Shown here: positions 1 to 7,864 of the stretch, piece by piece
Position numbering within the stretch: position 1 is the stretch's first letter
How the letters are laid out: each line of letters begins with the position of its first letter
Origin: Pseudorhodobacter turbinis
GTDB taxonomy: Bacteria > Pseudomonadota > Alphaproteobacteria > Rhodobacterales > Rhodobacteraceae
Direction: 5' to 3'
Length of the DNA stretch: 31,491 bases
Assembly: GCF_005234135.1 (NCBI RefSeq)
Contig: NZ_CP039967.1
Location: forward strand, 1 to 31,491
Position numbers and translations under genes: made by a program
The notes under the pieces: model-generated
The model's input: the letters and a program-made list of their open reading frames with translations, nothing else
Databases searched by the model: none
Told to the model about the DNA's origin: nothing

Positions 1-677
1 GCTTGCGGATATCGCAAGGCGCCATCCAATGCGCGCACCACGCCCAGAAAGGACCGGATTTTGGACCTCTTGGCCCGTGACGCACTGCGAAACAGGTGAA
101 GTAGAGCCTGTTTTTCAGTCTCGAACACACCCTGTTCGACCGATTTCACGGCAATGCGGGCACGTTCGAAATAACTGAGACCAACGCGGATCTCGTTTTC
201 CTCGACCATGGCCAGATAGGCGTCCGAGGCATCATCCGGCCGCCGTTCAATCGCAAGGACGGTGCCATCGCCCACACCTTCACTGTGCAGCTTGGCCAAG
301 GCCGTGCAGCGCCGCCAGCCGGAAATCAGCCCGTACTCACCCTGCCCCAGCGCGACCACCTCAATCGGGGCCTGTTGCCCACGATCACGCAATGAAGCCA
401 TGAGCGTGGCCATATCGTCATCATCCGATGCCACGCGATCCCGCACCAGATGATCCAGCCGGATCTGTGACAAGGGCAGGGCGGTAATCATCCTGCCGGC
501 CTGACGTGCCGCCTGCATCTCGCGGCTCAGCTCCTCTAGGGCTGCGGTGGCAGAGGCTTGGGAGGCAACATCGGCAATGGGCGCGCGCATCCCGCCCAAA
601 GGCCCCATGGATTTGGTTTCAGGGGCCGCACCCAGAAAATCGGGGTTGGCGGGGGTCAGACGTTTGCGTTTGGCCAC
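1..677 (-). CDS. parB: ParB plasmid partition protein, N-terminal part (gene crosses the window ends)
   Basis: This is the DNA-binding adaptor of the plasmid partition system; it binds parS and stimulates the ParA ATPase. I start it at the GTG whose first base is 677, because AGGAG lies just upstream and the product opens with VAKRKRLTPANPDFLG, the usual opening of roseobacter plasmid ParB proteins. A ParB/Srx-type nuclease-like fold follows, with the segment GEYGLISGWRRCTALAKL near residues 115-132 and VEENEIRVGLSYFERARIA near 158-176 (ParB box II-like). The parA stop is 22 bp upstream, so the two genes form one operon. The frame is open at position 1 and continues without a break at 31491-31161, where the C-terminal part lies. 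The joined gene is 1008 nt (335 aa plus stop), a normal ParB length. Confidence 0.93.
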   Translation of the reverse strand, partial: MAKRKRLTPANPDFLGAAPETKSMGPLGGMRAPIADVASQASATAALEELSREMQAARQAGRMITALPLSQIRLDHLVRDRVASDDDDMATLMASLRDRGQQAPIEVVALGQGEYGLISGWRRCTALAKLHSEGVGDGTVLAIERRPDDASDAYLAMVEENEIRVGLSYFERARIAVKSVEQGVFETEKQALLHLFRSASRAKRSKIRSFLGVVRALDGALRYPQ

Positions 678-699
678 AGGCGGCTCCTTTCGGGCTGGG

Positions 700-2088
700 T
701 CATGGTGTTGCCTTCGCGGCCAGCTCATCCCGGCGCCATGCACCGATCAGCAATTGTTTGAACGCCGCATAAGTTGCATCAAATGTTTCGCGGCCCCGCA
801 CATAGGTTTCGCGGTTGAAGTCACGGTAATCGGCCTCATAGATGCCCTGCACCTGTTCCCCAGCCTGCCCGATCAAGGCGGTGAAATCCTGCCGGTGCGG
901 CGAAAGCGTGGTGCCAAGATAGCTTTGCATCAAGGCGGCCAGCTCTGCCTGCTGCGCACCGTCGTAACGCGTGACCACGGCGCGCACAGCGTCCCATTCA
1001 AAGTTCAGCCCCTCACGGCCTAAGGCCCGCGCAGCCATGTTCTCGGCATCCTCGATAGAGCCGAACGTCGCATGAAGCATGTCGAAAAACCGGCCCGTGC
1101 TGTCGAACTCCAAAAAGGACGCGCCCAGGGGCACCAGCAAGATATCAGCCGCCGCCAGCCCGTTGATGGTAAGGTAGCCAAGGGCAGGGGGCGTATCGAG
1201 AAAGATCACATCGTAATCGTCCAACACGCCATCGGCCTGAAACATATCCGTCAGCGCATCCCAAAGCTTCCAGCCGCGTGCTTGCATCCGCCAGACAGGC
1301 ACCTGAAACTCTGCCCAATACAGATTTAGCTGCGCGCCGATCAGATCGATATTGGGCCAATGGGTTTTCTGGATCAGGGCCTTGCTATGAACATCCAGCG
1401 CGCCGGTCAGCGTTTCATCCAGCGGGACGGGGGCCTCTCCTCTGTCCATTCTGCGCTGGTTTTCCATCCGCAGTTGCAAGGCGTAGTGACGCGCCATCAG
1501 CGGAAAGACGGTTTGCCATTCATCGCGGACCGTCCCGCCAAAGATCGAGGTCATGGAGCCTTGGCTATCAAGATCAACGACCAGCACCTTATAGCCATCC
1601 AGCGCCGCAGACATGGCCAGATGCGCGGCGGTAGAGGTCTTGCCAACACCGCCCTTGAAATTAGCCACAGCGACCATTTTGGCAGGCAACCCTTTGGGTC
1701 GGTAGGGCAGGTATTCTTTGGCCTTTGACCCTTCATGGCCGAAATGCGCGCGCAGGCGCTGCACCTCATCCAGCGTGAACCATTTCGCGGCGCCTGCGGT
1801 TTCACTTGTCCCTTGCGGCAGATCAGGGTTCTGTTTGAGCACACGGCGGAAGTGGCCGGTAGCGACTGGGATCAGATAGCGGGTAATTTCCCATGTGGAG
1901 AATCTGCGCAATTTACGACCTTGCCGGTCTTGCAGCCCACGGCTTTGCAGATCCTGACGGCCAGTGTCACAGGCCCGCGCGATTGCCTCAAAGGCGGCGG
2001 TGGTGGTTGGCGCGCCCAAGGCGGCACTGGCCTGATCCGGGTCTATATTGAAATAAGGGGGCAAGTGCCCTTGGGTCTCGGATGCCAT
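700..2088 (-). CDS. parA: ParA partition ATPase (large type with N-terminal DNA-binding region)
   Basis: This Walker-type ATPase drives plasmid segregation together with ParB and parS. The deviant Walker A motif KGGVGKTS is at about residues 145-152, VVDLDSQGS at 170-178, and the FLDTPPALGYL segment follows later. The roughly 130 residues before the ATPase, including STWEITRYLIPVATGHFRRV, resemble the N-terminal helix-turn-helix region of large (type Ia) ParA proteins, which often repress their own operon. An in-frame start exists further upstream at 2139. I prefer the ATG at 2088 because AGGAG sits 8 bp before it and MASETQGHLPPYFNID is a typical opening; this gives 462 aa. parA is transcribed away from the origin and divergently from repA. 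parB follows after 22 bp. Confidence 0.95.
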   Translation of the reverse strand: MASETQGHLPPYFNIDPDQASAALGAPTTTAAFEAIARACDTGRQDLQSRGLQDRQGRKLRRFSTWEITRYLIPVATGHFRRVLKQNPDLPQGTSETAGAAKWFTLDEVQRLRAHFGHEGSKAKEYLPYRPKGLPAKMVAVANFKGGVGKTSTAAHLAMSAALDGYKVLVVDLDSQGSMTSIFGGTVRDEWQTVFPLMARHYALQLRMENQRRMDRGEAPVPLDETLTGALDVHSKALIQKTHWPNIDLIGAQLNLYWAEFQVPVWRMQARGWKLWDALTDMFQADGVLDDYDVIFLDTPPALGYLTINGLAAADILLVPLGASFLEFDSTGRFFDMLHATFGSIEDAENMAARALGREGLNFEWDAVRAVVTRYDGAQQAELAALMQSYLGTTLSPHRQDFTALIGQAGEQVQGIYEADYRDFNRETYVRGRETFDATYAAFKQLLIGAWRRDELAAKATP

Positions 2089-2331
2089 GACTGCTCCTGA
2101 TGTGCCGTATTTTGCCAGATATACCACAAAAGCGCGCACATGGAAGAAAAGAGATCACATCGCAGGGATTTCTAAGCAAACTATAGGGTATTGCGGGGTG
2201 AGAGGCTCGTATTTTTTCGTGTCGCCAAATCTTTTTTGGTTATTTATATGTTATTAGAAGGTTACAGGTTTTTTTAAGGTCGAATAAGTTGTTGGTAAAA
2301 AAAGGAAATCCGGCACCTTCAAAGCCTGCTG

Positions 2332-2403
2332 TGAATCTGAACCCCCGATAAGGCGACTCTGAACCCCCGCTGAAGCGACTCTGTTCCCCCGATAGGGCTT
2401 CTG
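2332..2403 (+). repeat. Three 22-bp iterons plus a partial fourth
   Basis: The related octamers TGAATCTG (2332), CGACTCTG (2354) and CGACTCTG (2376) recur at exactly 22 bp, each followed by A/T-A/T-CCCCCG and a variable tail (ATAAGG, CTGAAG, ATAGGG). A truncated fourth copy (CTTCTG) starts at 2398. These should be the binding sites of the RepA initiator and set copy number and incompatibility. Confidence 0.88.
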
Positions 2404-2412
2404 GACGCAAGC

Positions 2413-2421
2413 TGTGGATAA
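2413..2421 (-). promoter_or_regulatory. DnaA box
   Basis: TGTGGATAA on the plus strand is TTATCCACA on the minus strand, a perfect match to the DnaA box consensus TTATNCACA. It lies 9 bp after the last iteron, as expected for an origin that recruits host DnaA. Confidence 0.8.
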
Positions 2422-2541
2422 CTCTAGGGTGAGTGTCACTGAAACCCCGAAAGAATCGGGAGCCGTCGAAACTTGATCCGGGCATTGCAGCGCGGGGCAA
2501 GCAAAGGCAGGGAAAAGGGCGGCACTGCCGATGCGATTGTC

Positions 2542-3561
2542 ATGACAGCTATTACCGCACCGACCCTGTTGCCCGACCGGCACCCCACGCCGGATTTCTT
2601 TATCTGCGATGTGTTTGATGCCTCGCCCAAGGATGATCTGGGCACGATGGAGCATCCGGTGTTTTCGCTCTCGACCCGCCCTGACAAACGCATCCTGTCC
2701 TATGCCCATAATGGCACCACCATCGAGGTGGTCCCCTCAGTCAAGGGCCGAGCGACCATTCACGACAAGGACATCCTGATCTTTTGTATCAGCCAGCTGA
2801 TGTCGGCGTTGAATGCCGGGCGGGTGATCTCACGCAAGCTGACGCTTAAGGCGCATGATCTGTTGGTGGCCACCAATCGCGATACATCGGGCGATGCTTA
2901 TACCCGCCTGAAGGACGCGTTTGAGCGGCTTGCCGGCACGCGCATCACCACCAATATGACCACCGGTGGCATCGAGACCACGCAGGGGTTCGGCCTGATC
3001 GACAGTTGGGAAATCCGCCGCCGGTCCCGTGGCGGGCGGATGATCTCGGTGCAGGTCACCTTAAGCGAATGGCTGTTCCGTGCGGTTCAGACGAAATCGG
3101 TGCTGACGCTGAGCCGGGATTATTTCCGCCTGCGCAAACCGCTTGAGCGGCGCATCTATGAATTGGCCCGCAAGCATTGCGGTCGTCAGCCGGAATGGGG
3201 CGTCAGCGTGGCCACCCTGCATAAGAAATCTGGATCGGCGGCACCGCTGAGGGTGTTTCGCGCCGCCCTGCGCAAGATGACAGGGCCGGACCATCTGCCG
3301 GAATATGACATAACCGAGGCCCCCGGTGATCTGATGTTGTTCACGCGCCGGTCGCGTGTGGTTGAGCCGGGGCAGGCGCCCTTGCTAAGCGTGGAGGCGC
3401 TGGAGGCGGCCCGCGCGATCCTGCCGGGGACAGATATCTATGCGCTGCATGCACAGTGGCAGGCCTATTGGGATCGCTCGGGGCAGGCGGTGTTGCGCAA
3501 CCCTGATCAGGCATTCCTGGGATGGTTGCGTAAACAGGCAGAAGGCCCCGCCCGATCTTGA
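2542..3561 (+). CDS. repA: Replication initiator protein RepA (RPA family)
   Basis: This is the plasmid replication initiator, expected to bind the iterons just upstream and open the origin. The protein (339 aa from the ATG at 2542) matches the RPA/RepA type found on Rhodobacterales plasmids. It contains TPDFFICDVFDASPKDDL, then MEHPVFSLSTRPDKRILSYAH, a central winged-helix region (KGRATIHDKDILIFCISQL, TRLKDAFERLAGTRITTNM) and a second one around RDYFRLRKPLERRIYELAR. The frame is open upstream, and non-ATG starts exist at 2473 and 2485 (TTG). I chose 2542 from the resemblance to family openings, but the ribosome binding site is weak, so the start is uncertain. It is divergent from parAB, the usual arrangement for this replicon type. 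A GC hairpin follows directly at 3561. Confidence 0.93.
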   Translation: MTAITAPTLLPDRHPTPDFFICDVFDASPKDDLGTMEHPVFSLSTRPDKRILSYAHNGTTIEVVPSVKGRATIHDKDILIFCISQLMSALNAGRVISRKLTLKAHDLLVATNRDTSGDAYTRLKDAFERLAGTRITTNMTTGGIETTQGFGLIDSWEIRRRSRGGRMISVQVTLSEWLFRAVQTKSVLTLSRDYFRLRKPLERRIYELARKHCGRQPEWGVSVATLHKKSGSAAPLRVFRAALRKMTGPDHLPEYDITEAPGDLMLFTRRSRVVEPGQAPLLSVEALEAARAILPGTDIYALHAQWQAYWDRSGQAVLRNPDQAFLGWLRKQAEGPARS

Positions 3562-3587
3562 ACCGGGCCGCGGCCCGTTGCCCGGTT
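3561..3587 (+). terminator. Hairpin directly after repA
   Basis: The arms AACCGGGC (3561-3568) and GCCCGGTT (3580-3587) form a perfect 8-bp stem at the repA stop codon. The loop holds part of a second perfect palindrome, GGGCCGCGGCCC (3565-3576). Only three T residues follow, so this is a weak or Rho-assisted terminator at best. Confidence 0.45.
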
Positions 3588-3792
3588 TCGCGGGCGTAAT
3601 GCGCAATCGGGGAACAGGTCCGACAAATCAACCTGTAGTGGTTTACCTAAGCGTGAGGATACCTTAGGCCGGAACAATATGGGCTAGATTTCGACTATTG
3701 TGCTAGCACAAGGCGTGAGGGGGACTTACGATTATAGCTTAACCCATTAAGACATGTTTCGGCGCTAACCGGTTTATCTTAGGACTAAGTTC

Positions 3793-5241
3793 ATGACCTC
3801 CAGCATTCATCCTGTCATTCTATGTGGCGGATCGGGGACGCGGCTTTGGCCGTTGTCGCGCAAGTCCTTTCCCAAACAGTTTTCGTCCCTAACCGGTGAT
3901 GAGAGCCTGTTTCAAGCCTCGGCGCGCCGCTTGTCCGGGGGCGGCTTTGCGGCGCCGGTGATTGTGACCGGTTCTGATTTTCGCTTCATCGTGACAGAGC
4001 AGCTGGCGCAGGTGGAGATATCCCCGGCGGCAATCCTGATCGAACCTGCAGCGCGCAATACCGCGCCGGCCATTCTGGCAGCAGCCCTGAACGTGCATGC
4101 CCGCGATCCGGGCGCATTGATGCTGGTGGCACCTTCGGACCATGTGATCCCCGATGTGGCGCAATTTGTTGCGGCCGTTGAGGCGGCAACCGCGACCGCC
4201 CGTGCGGGCAATCTGGTGACCTTCGGGGTGCGGCCCGACCGCGCCGAGACGGGCTATGGCTGGCTTGAATTGAGCACGCGCCCGAATGAGGCTTTTACCC
4301 CTGTTGCCCAACCGCTTGTCCGTTTTGTTGAAAAACCGGATATGGCGATGGCGCAGGCCATGCTGGCCGGCGGGCAACACCTGTGGAATACGGGGATCTT
4401 TCTATTCTCGGTGGATGCGCTGATCACAGCCTTTGAGGCGCATCAGCCCGAGATGCTGGCACAGACCCGCATCGCCGTGGCCGAGGCCAAGCAAGACCTT
4501 GGCTTTTCAAGGCTGGACCCGACCGCCTGGGGCGCATTGGAAGATATCTCTATCGACTATGCCGTGATGGAGAAGGCCCGCAACATCAGTGTGGTACCCT
4601 ATAGCGGTGCGTGGTCCGATCTTGGGGGCTGGCAAGCCGTTTGGCGCGAGGCGGGGCAGGATGCGACGGGGGTTGTCACCAGCGGGGCGTCCACGGCGAT
4701 CGAGTGCTCCAACACGCTGCTCCGCTCTGAAAGTGAGGGGCTGGAACTGGTCGGCATCGGGCTGGACGGGATCGTTGTTGTTGCCATGTCCGATGCGGTG
4801 TTGGTGGCCCATAAGGACCGCGCGCAGGATGTGAAAAAGGCCGTAGCCGCGCTGCAGGCCAAAGGGGCCGTGCAGGCCGAAACCTTTCCACGCGATCACC
4901 GCCCTTGGGGCTGGTTTGAAAGCCTTGCGATTGGCTCGCGGTTTCAGGTCAAGCGGATCGTGGTGCGTCCGGGGGCTGCCCTTAGCCTGCAATCACACCA
5001 TCACCGCGCCGAGCATTGGGTTGTGGTTGAAGGCACGGCAAAGGTGACAATCGACAATGAGGTCAAGCTGGTGACGGAAAACCAGTCTGTCTATATCCCG
5101 CTGGGCGCGGTGCACCGGATGGAAAACCCCGGCAAGGTGCCAATGGTGCTGATCGAGGTGCAAACCGGCAGCTACCTCGGTGAGGATGACATCATCCGCT
5201 ACGAAGACATCTATTCCCGCGGGCAGGGCGCCAAAGGGTAG
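3793..5241 (+). CDS. manC: Bifunctional mannose-1-phosphate guanylyltransferase / mannose-6-phosphate isomerase
   Basis: This type II enzyme has two activities: mannose-1-P plus GTP gives GDP-mannose, and fructose-6-P and mannose-6-P are interconverted. The N-terminal nucleotidyltransferase carries the signature CGGSGTRLWPLSRKSFPKQF at residues 11-30 and FVEKPD near 177-182. The C-terminal cupin (about 365-480) has RPWGWFESL and the isomerase metal-binding stretch QSHHHRAEHWVVVEG. The 482-aa length is normal for the two-domain form (ManC/XanB/AlgA type). It is a single gene between repA and the convergent iclR gene. About 230 bp precede it, with a small inverted repeat (CCTAAG at 3646, CTTAGG at 3663). 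On the circle it lies near ugd and glmM, separated from them only by the rep/par block. GDP-mannose would feed glycan synthesis. Its mannose-6-P could also feed the NeuB-like synthase (inference). Confidence 0.95.
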   Translation: MTSSIHPVILCGGSGTRLWPLSRKSFPKQFSSLTGDESLFQASARRLSGGGFAAPVIVTGSDFRFIVTEQLAQVEISPAAILIEPAARNTAPAILAAALNVHARDPGALMLVAPSDHVIPDVAQFVAAVEAATATARAGNLVTFGVRPDRAETGYGWLELSTRPNEAFTPVAQPLVRFVEKPDMAMAQAMLAGGQHLWNTGIFLFSVDALITAFEAHQPEMLAQTRIAVAEAKQDLGFSRLDPTAWGALEDISIDYAVMEKARNISVVPYSGAWSDLGGWQAVWREAGQDATGVVTSGASTAIECSNTLLRSESEGLELVGIGLDGIVVVAMSDAVLVAHKDRAQDVKKAVAALQAKGAVQAETFPRDHRPWGWFESLAIGSRFQVKRIVVRPGAALSLQSHHHRAEHWVVVEGTAKVTIDNEVKLVTENQSVYIPLGAVHRMENPGKVPMVLIEVQTGSYLGEDDIIRYEDIYSRGQGAKG

Positions 5242-5269
5242 GGGCCACGCAAACCACCCTTGCCGACCG

Positions 5270-5292
5270 CCCGATCGCCCGAGAGTATCGGG
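5270..5292. terminator. Possible bidirectional terminator between manC and iclR
   Basis: CCCGAT (5270-5275) and ATCGGG (5287-5292) can pair; the alternative CCCGA/TCGGG (5278-5282/5288-5292) is tighter. It lies in the 52 bp between the convergent manC and iclR stops, followed by TTT on the plus strand. It is a short stem, so the call is weak. Confidence 0.3.
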
Positions 5293-5293
5293 T

Positions 5294-6064
5294 TTAGGGC
5301 GAAATGGCATTGGCGGTATCCTGCAGCCAAGGCAGGATTTCGGACCGGATGCGCGCGTCGTCCCAATGATGCGCCGAGACCGAGCAATGTACCGCCGCGC
5401 CGGCCCGCCCGTCCGGCCCGCGAATGGCGCAGGCAATTCCGACCTCGCTCAGGATCATCTGATCTTGCGTCAGCGCATACCCCCGGCTGGCAGTCTCGTC
5501 GATCTGGTCTGCGATGATGGCGCGGTCCATCGTGGTGCGCGGTGTGTGGGCGTGCAGGGGCCAGCCCTCAATTGCTGCCGCGCGTTCGTCGTTGGGGAAG
5601 GTGGCCAGAATGGCCTGTCCGGCAGAGGTGCAAAGTGCCGGAACCATGCGCCCCGGAACCATTGCACCGAACACCGTGCGCGTGCAGGGCAGGCGCGCGG
5701 CATAGATGACGTACTGGCCCGAAAGTTCCGCCAGATTCACCGTTTCCCCCAAGCGTTGCGACAGCTCGATCAGCTTTGGCATCGCGCGCGCAACCAGCGG
5801 GTCTGACCAGTAATAGGCATAGGTCATGCGCAGCCAGGCATGCGACGGGCGATAGCGGCGCGTCACCGGATCCTTGTCCAGCATCCCTTCGATATGCAGC
5901 GTATTGGCCAAACGCTGTACCGCGCTTTTGTCCAGACCCGTGATTTGTACCAGCGCGCCCAACGACAGCTCGGTGTTGGTTTCATCAAAGGCGTGCAGCA
6001 CACGCAGCCCTTTTGCCAAAGCGCCGACAAAAAGTGTGTTTTGCTTGGTTTGGGTCATTTTCAT
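5294..6064 (-). CDS. IclR-family transcriptional regulator
   Basis: This cytoplasmic DNA-binding regulator has the IclR layout: an N-terminal winged helix (LSLGALVQITGLDKSAVQRLANTL segment, about residues 33-56) and a C-terminal effector domain (about 80-250). The effector domain includes the typical stretch VPALCTSAGQAILATFPNDE and a later region around ILSEVGIACAIRGPDGRAGAAV. The 256-aa length is normal. It is divergent from the ABC importer operon across 172 bp that hold two inverted repeats (6155-6171 and 6171-6186). It is therefore the obvious candidate to control that operon and its own gene in response to a substrate or breakdown product. The ligand cannot be told from sequence. It converges on manC with 52 bp between them. 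Confidence 0.93.
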   Translation of the reverse strand: MKMTQTKQNTLFVGALAKGLRVLHAFDETNTELSLGALVQITGLDKSAVQRLANTLHIEGMLDKDPVTRRYRPSHAWLRMTYAYYWSDPLVARAMPKLIELSQRLGETVNLAELSGQYVIYAARLPCTRTVFGAMVPGRMVPALCTSAGQAILATFPNDERAAAIEGWPLHAHTPRTTMDRAIIADQIDETASRGYALTQDQMILSEVGIACAIRGPDGRAGAAVHCSVSAHHWDDARIRSEILPWLQDTANAISP

Positions 6065-6154
6065 TCGCTGGATTGAAATGAATTGAAAAAATCGGCGGTT
6101 CGGGCTTGATTTTGCGAAGGTCTAAGGGTTCAATTAATCATATGGCGATGTGTC

Positions 6155-6171
6155 ATATCATAATGTGATAT
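6155..6171. promoter_or_regulatory. Inverted repeat, candidate IclR operator 1
   Basis: ATATCA-TAATG-TGATAT is a perfect 6-bp inverted repeat with a 5-bp spacer in the iclR/importer divergent region. Size and position fit a dimeric regulator site; binding by the neighbouring IclR protein is inference. Confidence 0.45.
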
Positions 6172-6186
6172 TTACGCTGCCGTAAA
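6171..6186. promoter_or_regulatory. Inverted repeat, candidate IclR operator 2
   Basis: TTTACG-CTGC-CGTAAA is a perfect 6-bp inverted repeat. It shares its first base with the preceding repeat and is followed by another GGTAAAC half. Its left arm coincides with the proposed -35 element of the importer promoter. Confidence 0.45.
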
Positions 6187-6199
6187 CGGTAAACATAAA
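6171..6199 (+). promoter_or_regulatory. Putative sigma70-type promoter of the importer operon
   Basis: TTTACG (6171-6176, 4/6 to the -35 consensus) is separated by 17 bp from CATAAA (6194-6199, 4/6 to the -10 consensus), 37 bp before the first gene. A regulator bound at the overlapping inverted repeat would block it. Confidence 0.3.
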
Positions 6200-6236
6200 A
6201 ATTGTTGCAGAACGTCTGCCGCAGGGGGAATCATAA

Positions 6237-7763
6237 ATGAAAGCCGCATTTCTGAAGACAAGCTCATTGGCGCTGGCCATGTCGATTGCCGCCACCGGCG
6301 TCGTGCTGGCCGATAAGGCCAACGACACGCTAAGCGTTGCCTTCACCAAAGAGCTTGAGAACGTCGACAGCTTCTTCAACTCGTCGCGTGAGGGTGTTGT
6401 GATGCAACGCGCGGTCTGGGATGGCCTGATCTATCGGGACCCGGTCACCAATGAATATAAGGGTAACCTTGCCACCAGCTGGACCTGGATCGACGATAAG
6501 ACGCTTGAGCTGAAACTGCGCGAAGGCGTCAAGTTCCACAACGGGGCCGACTTTACCGCCGATGACGTGGTCGCAACCGTTAACTTTGTTGCCAAGGAAG
6601 AAAACGGCGTCAAGACCCAGCGCAACGTGAACTGGATGGAATCGGCCGAGAAGGTCGACGATTTCACCGTGCGCATCACAACCAAGGAAGTGTTCCCCGC
6701 CGCGATCGAATTTCTGTCCGGTCCGGTATCGATCTATCCGGCTGATTACTATGCCGAGGTCGGCCCGTCGGGCATGGGCCTGAAGCCTGTGGGCACCGGC
6801 CCCTACAAGGTTGTCGAGGTTGTTCCCGGCCAGCATTTCGTTCTGGAAAAGAACGAGAATTATCATGACAGCCCCAAAGGTCAGGCAACGATCAACAAGA
6901 TCGATATCCGCACCATTCCGGACGTAAACACCCAGCTGGCCGAGCTGTTCTCGGGGTCGCTCGATCTGATCTGGCAAGTGCCGGCGGATCAGGCGGAAAA
7001 GATGTCTGCTATGGATGACCGGTTCACCGTGCTGAACGAATCCACCATGCGTGTCGGCTATCTGGCGATGGATGCGGCAGGTCGTTCGGGGATGGACCCC
7101 AACCCGTTCACCGATCTGAAGGTGCGCCAGGCTGTTAACCACGCCATCGACCGTGATGCGCTGGTCGACAACCTGCTGAAAGGAAAGTCCAAGGTCATAT
7201 CGACCGCCTGTTTCCCCAGCCAGTTCGGGTGTGTGCAGGACGTGACCAGCTATGAGTATGACCCGGAAAAGGCCAAGGCCCTGCTGGCCGAAGCCGGCTA
7301 TCCTGATGGTTTCAGCACCCCGTTTTACGCGTATCGCGACCGTGAATATGGCGAAGCGATCAGCAGCTATCTGAACGCGGTCGGTATCCAGACCGATTTC
7401 AAACTGTTGCAGTATTCGGCCCTGCGGGAGCTGAATATGAAGGGCGAAGTGCCGATGTCATTCCAGACTTGGGGCAGCTATTCGGTCAACGATGCCTCGG
7501 CAATGGTCAGCCAGTTCTTCAAGCACGGTAGCCTGGACGACGCACAGGATGACCAGACCAAGGAATGGCTGGATATTGCTGACAGCTCAACCGACGATGC
7601 GACGCGGGTCGAGTATTATACCAAGGCGCTGCAGCGGATCGCGGATCAGGCCTATTGGGCGCCTATGTTCAGCTACAACACCAATTATGTCATGACCAAA
7701 GAGGTGGAATACACCCCGACGGCGGACGAGGTGCTGCGCTTTACCAACATGACCTGGAACTAA
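6237..7763 (+). CDS. ABC importer periplasmic substrate-binding protein, peptide/nickel (family 5) type
   Basis: This is the secreted periplasmic receptor of the importer encoded downstream. The first 25 residues form a signal peptide (MKAAFLKTSSLALAMSIAATG, likely cut after VLA). The mature part has the SBP_bac_5 fold hallmarks: LATSWTWIDDKTLELKLREGVKFHNG near residues 78-103, then VGTGPYKVVEVVPGQHFVL and VRQAVNHAIDRDALV. The 508-aa length is normal for DppA/OppA/GsiB-like proteins. The ATG at 6237 has an AGGGGG site 8 bp upstream. It is the first gene of a seven-gene operon ending with two hydrolases. A strong hairpin follows the stop and may raise its expression over the permeases. Dipeptide, glutathione-like or other amide-linked substrates are all possible. 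Confidence 0.93.
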   Translation: MKAAFLKTSSLALAMSIAATGVVLADKANDTLSVAFTKELENVDSFFNSSREGVVMQRAVWDGLIYRDPVTNEYKGNLATSWTWIDDKTLELKLREGVKFHNGADFTADDVVATVNFVAKEENGVKTQRNVNWMESAEKVDDFTVRITTKEVFPAAIEFLSGPVSIYPADYYAEVGPSGMGLKPVGTGPYKVVEVVPGQHFVLEKNENYHDSPKGQATINKIDIRTIPDVNTQLAELFSGSLDLIWQVPADQAEKMSAMDDRFTVLNESTMRVGYLAMDAAGRSGMDPNPFTDLKVRQAVNHAIDRDALVDNLLKGKSKVISTACFPSQFGCVQDVTSYEYDPEKAKALLAEAGYPDGFSTPFYAYRDREYGEAISSYLNAVGIQTDFKLLQYSALRELNMKGEVPMSFQTWGSYSVNDASAMVSQFFKHGSLDDAQDDQTKEWLDIADSSTDDATRVEYYTKALQRIADQAYWAPMFSYNTNYVMTKEVEYTPTADEVLRFTNMTWN

Positions 7764-7776
7764 ACACCAGATCACG

Positions 7777-7809
7777 GGCCCGGCGTATCCTTTTGCGATC
7801 CGCCGGGCC
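7777..7809 (+). terminator. Strong intergenic hairpin after the binding-protein gene
   Basis: GGCCCGGCG (7777-7785) and CGCCGGGCC (7801-7809) pair perfectly over 9 bp, followed by TTTC. It lies between the binding-protein stop and the first permease start. Such elements usually act as partial terminators or 3' stabilisers that give more binding protein than permease. Confidence 0.55.
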
Positions 7810-7864
7810 TTTCGCGTCTTGATGTTCCAGACACTCGCCAAACCCGGAAGAGGGACAGCCTTTC

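Larger units (their letters stand above)
2190..2460. other. Plasmid replication origin (oriV) region
   Basis: The 453 bp between parA (starts at 2088) and repA (starts near 2542) contain no credible gene but hold the parts of an iteron-controlled theta origin. About 2205-2310 is markedly AT-rich, with runs of A and T, and could be the unwinding element. Three 22-bp direct repeats lie at 2332-2403, followed by a perfect DnaA box at 2413-2421. A weaker iteron-like stretch (ACTGAAACCCCG) is at 2438-2449, between the DnaA box and repA. The promoters of the divergent parA and repA genes should also be here, but I cannot place them convincingly. The order AT-rich, iterons, DnaA box, initiator gene is what supports the call. 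Confidence 0.85.

Noticed and set aside
783..792. Second parS site inside parA
   Set aside because: Only one half of the palindrome is present, with no inverted partner; probably chance.
3793..5241. Part of a rhamnose operon, as on known roseobacter RepA-type biofilm plasmids
   Set aside because: No rmlA/B/C/D-like genes are visible anywhere; this enzyme is a mannose, not a rhamnose, enzyme.
6330..7142. Open frame of 270 codons antisense to the binding-protein gene
   Set aside because: It lies wholly inside the binding-protein gene on the other strand, with no family resemblance.
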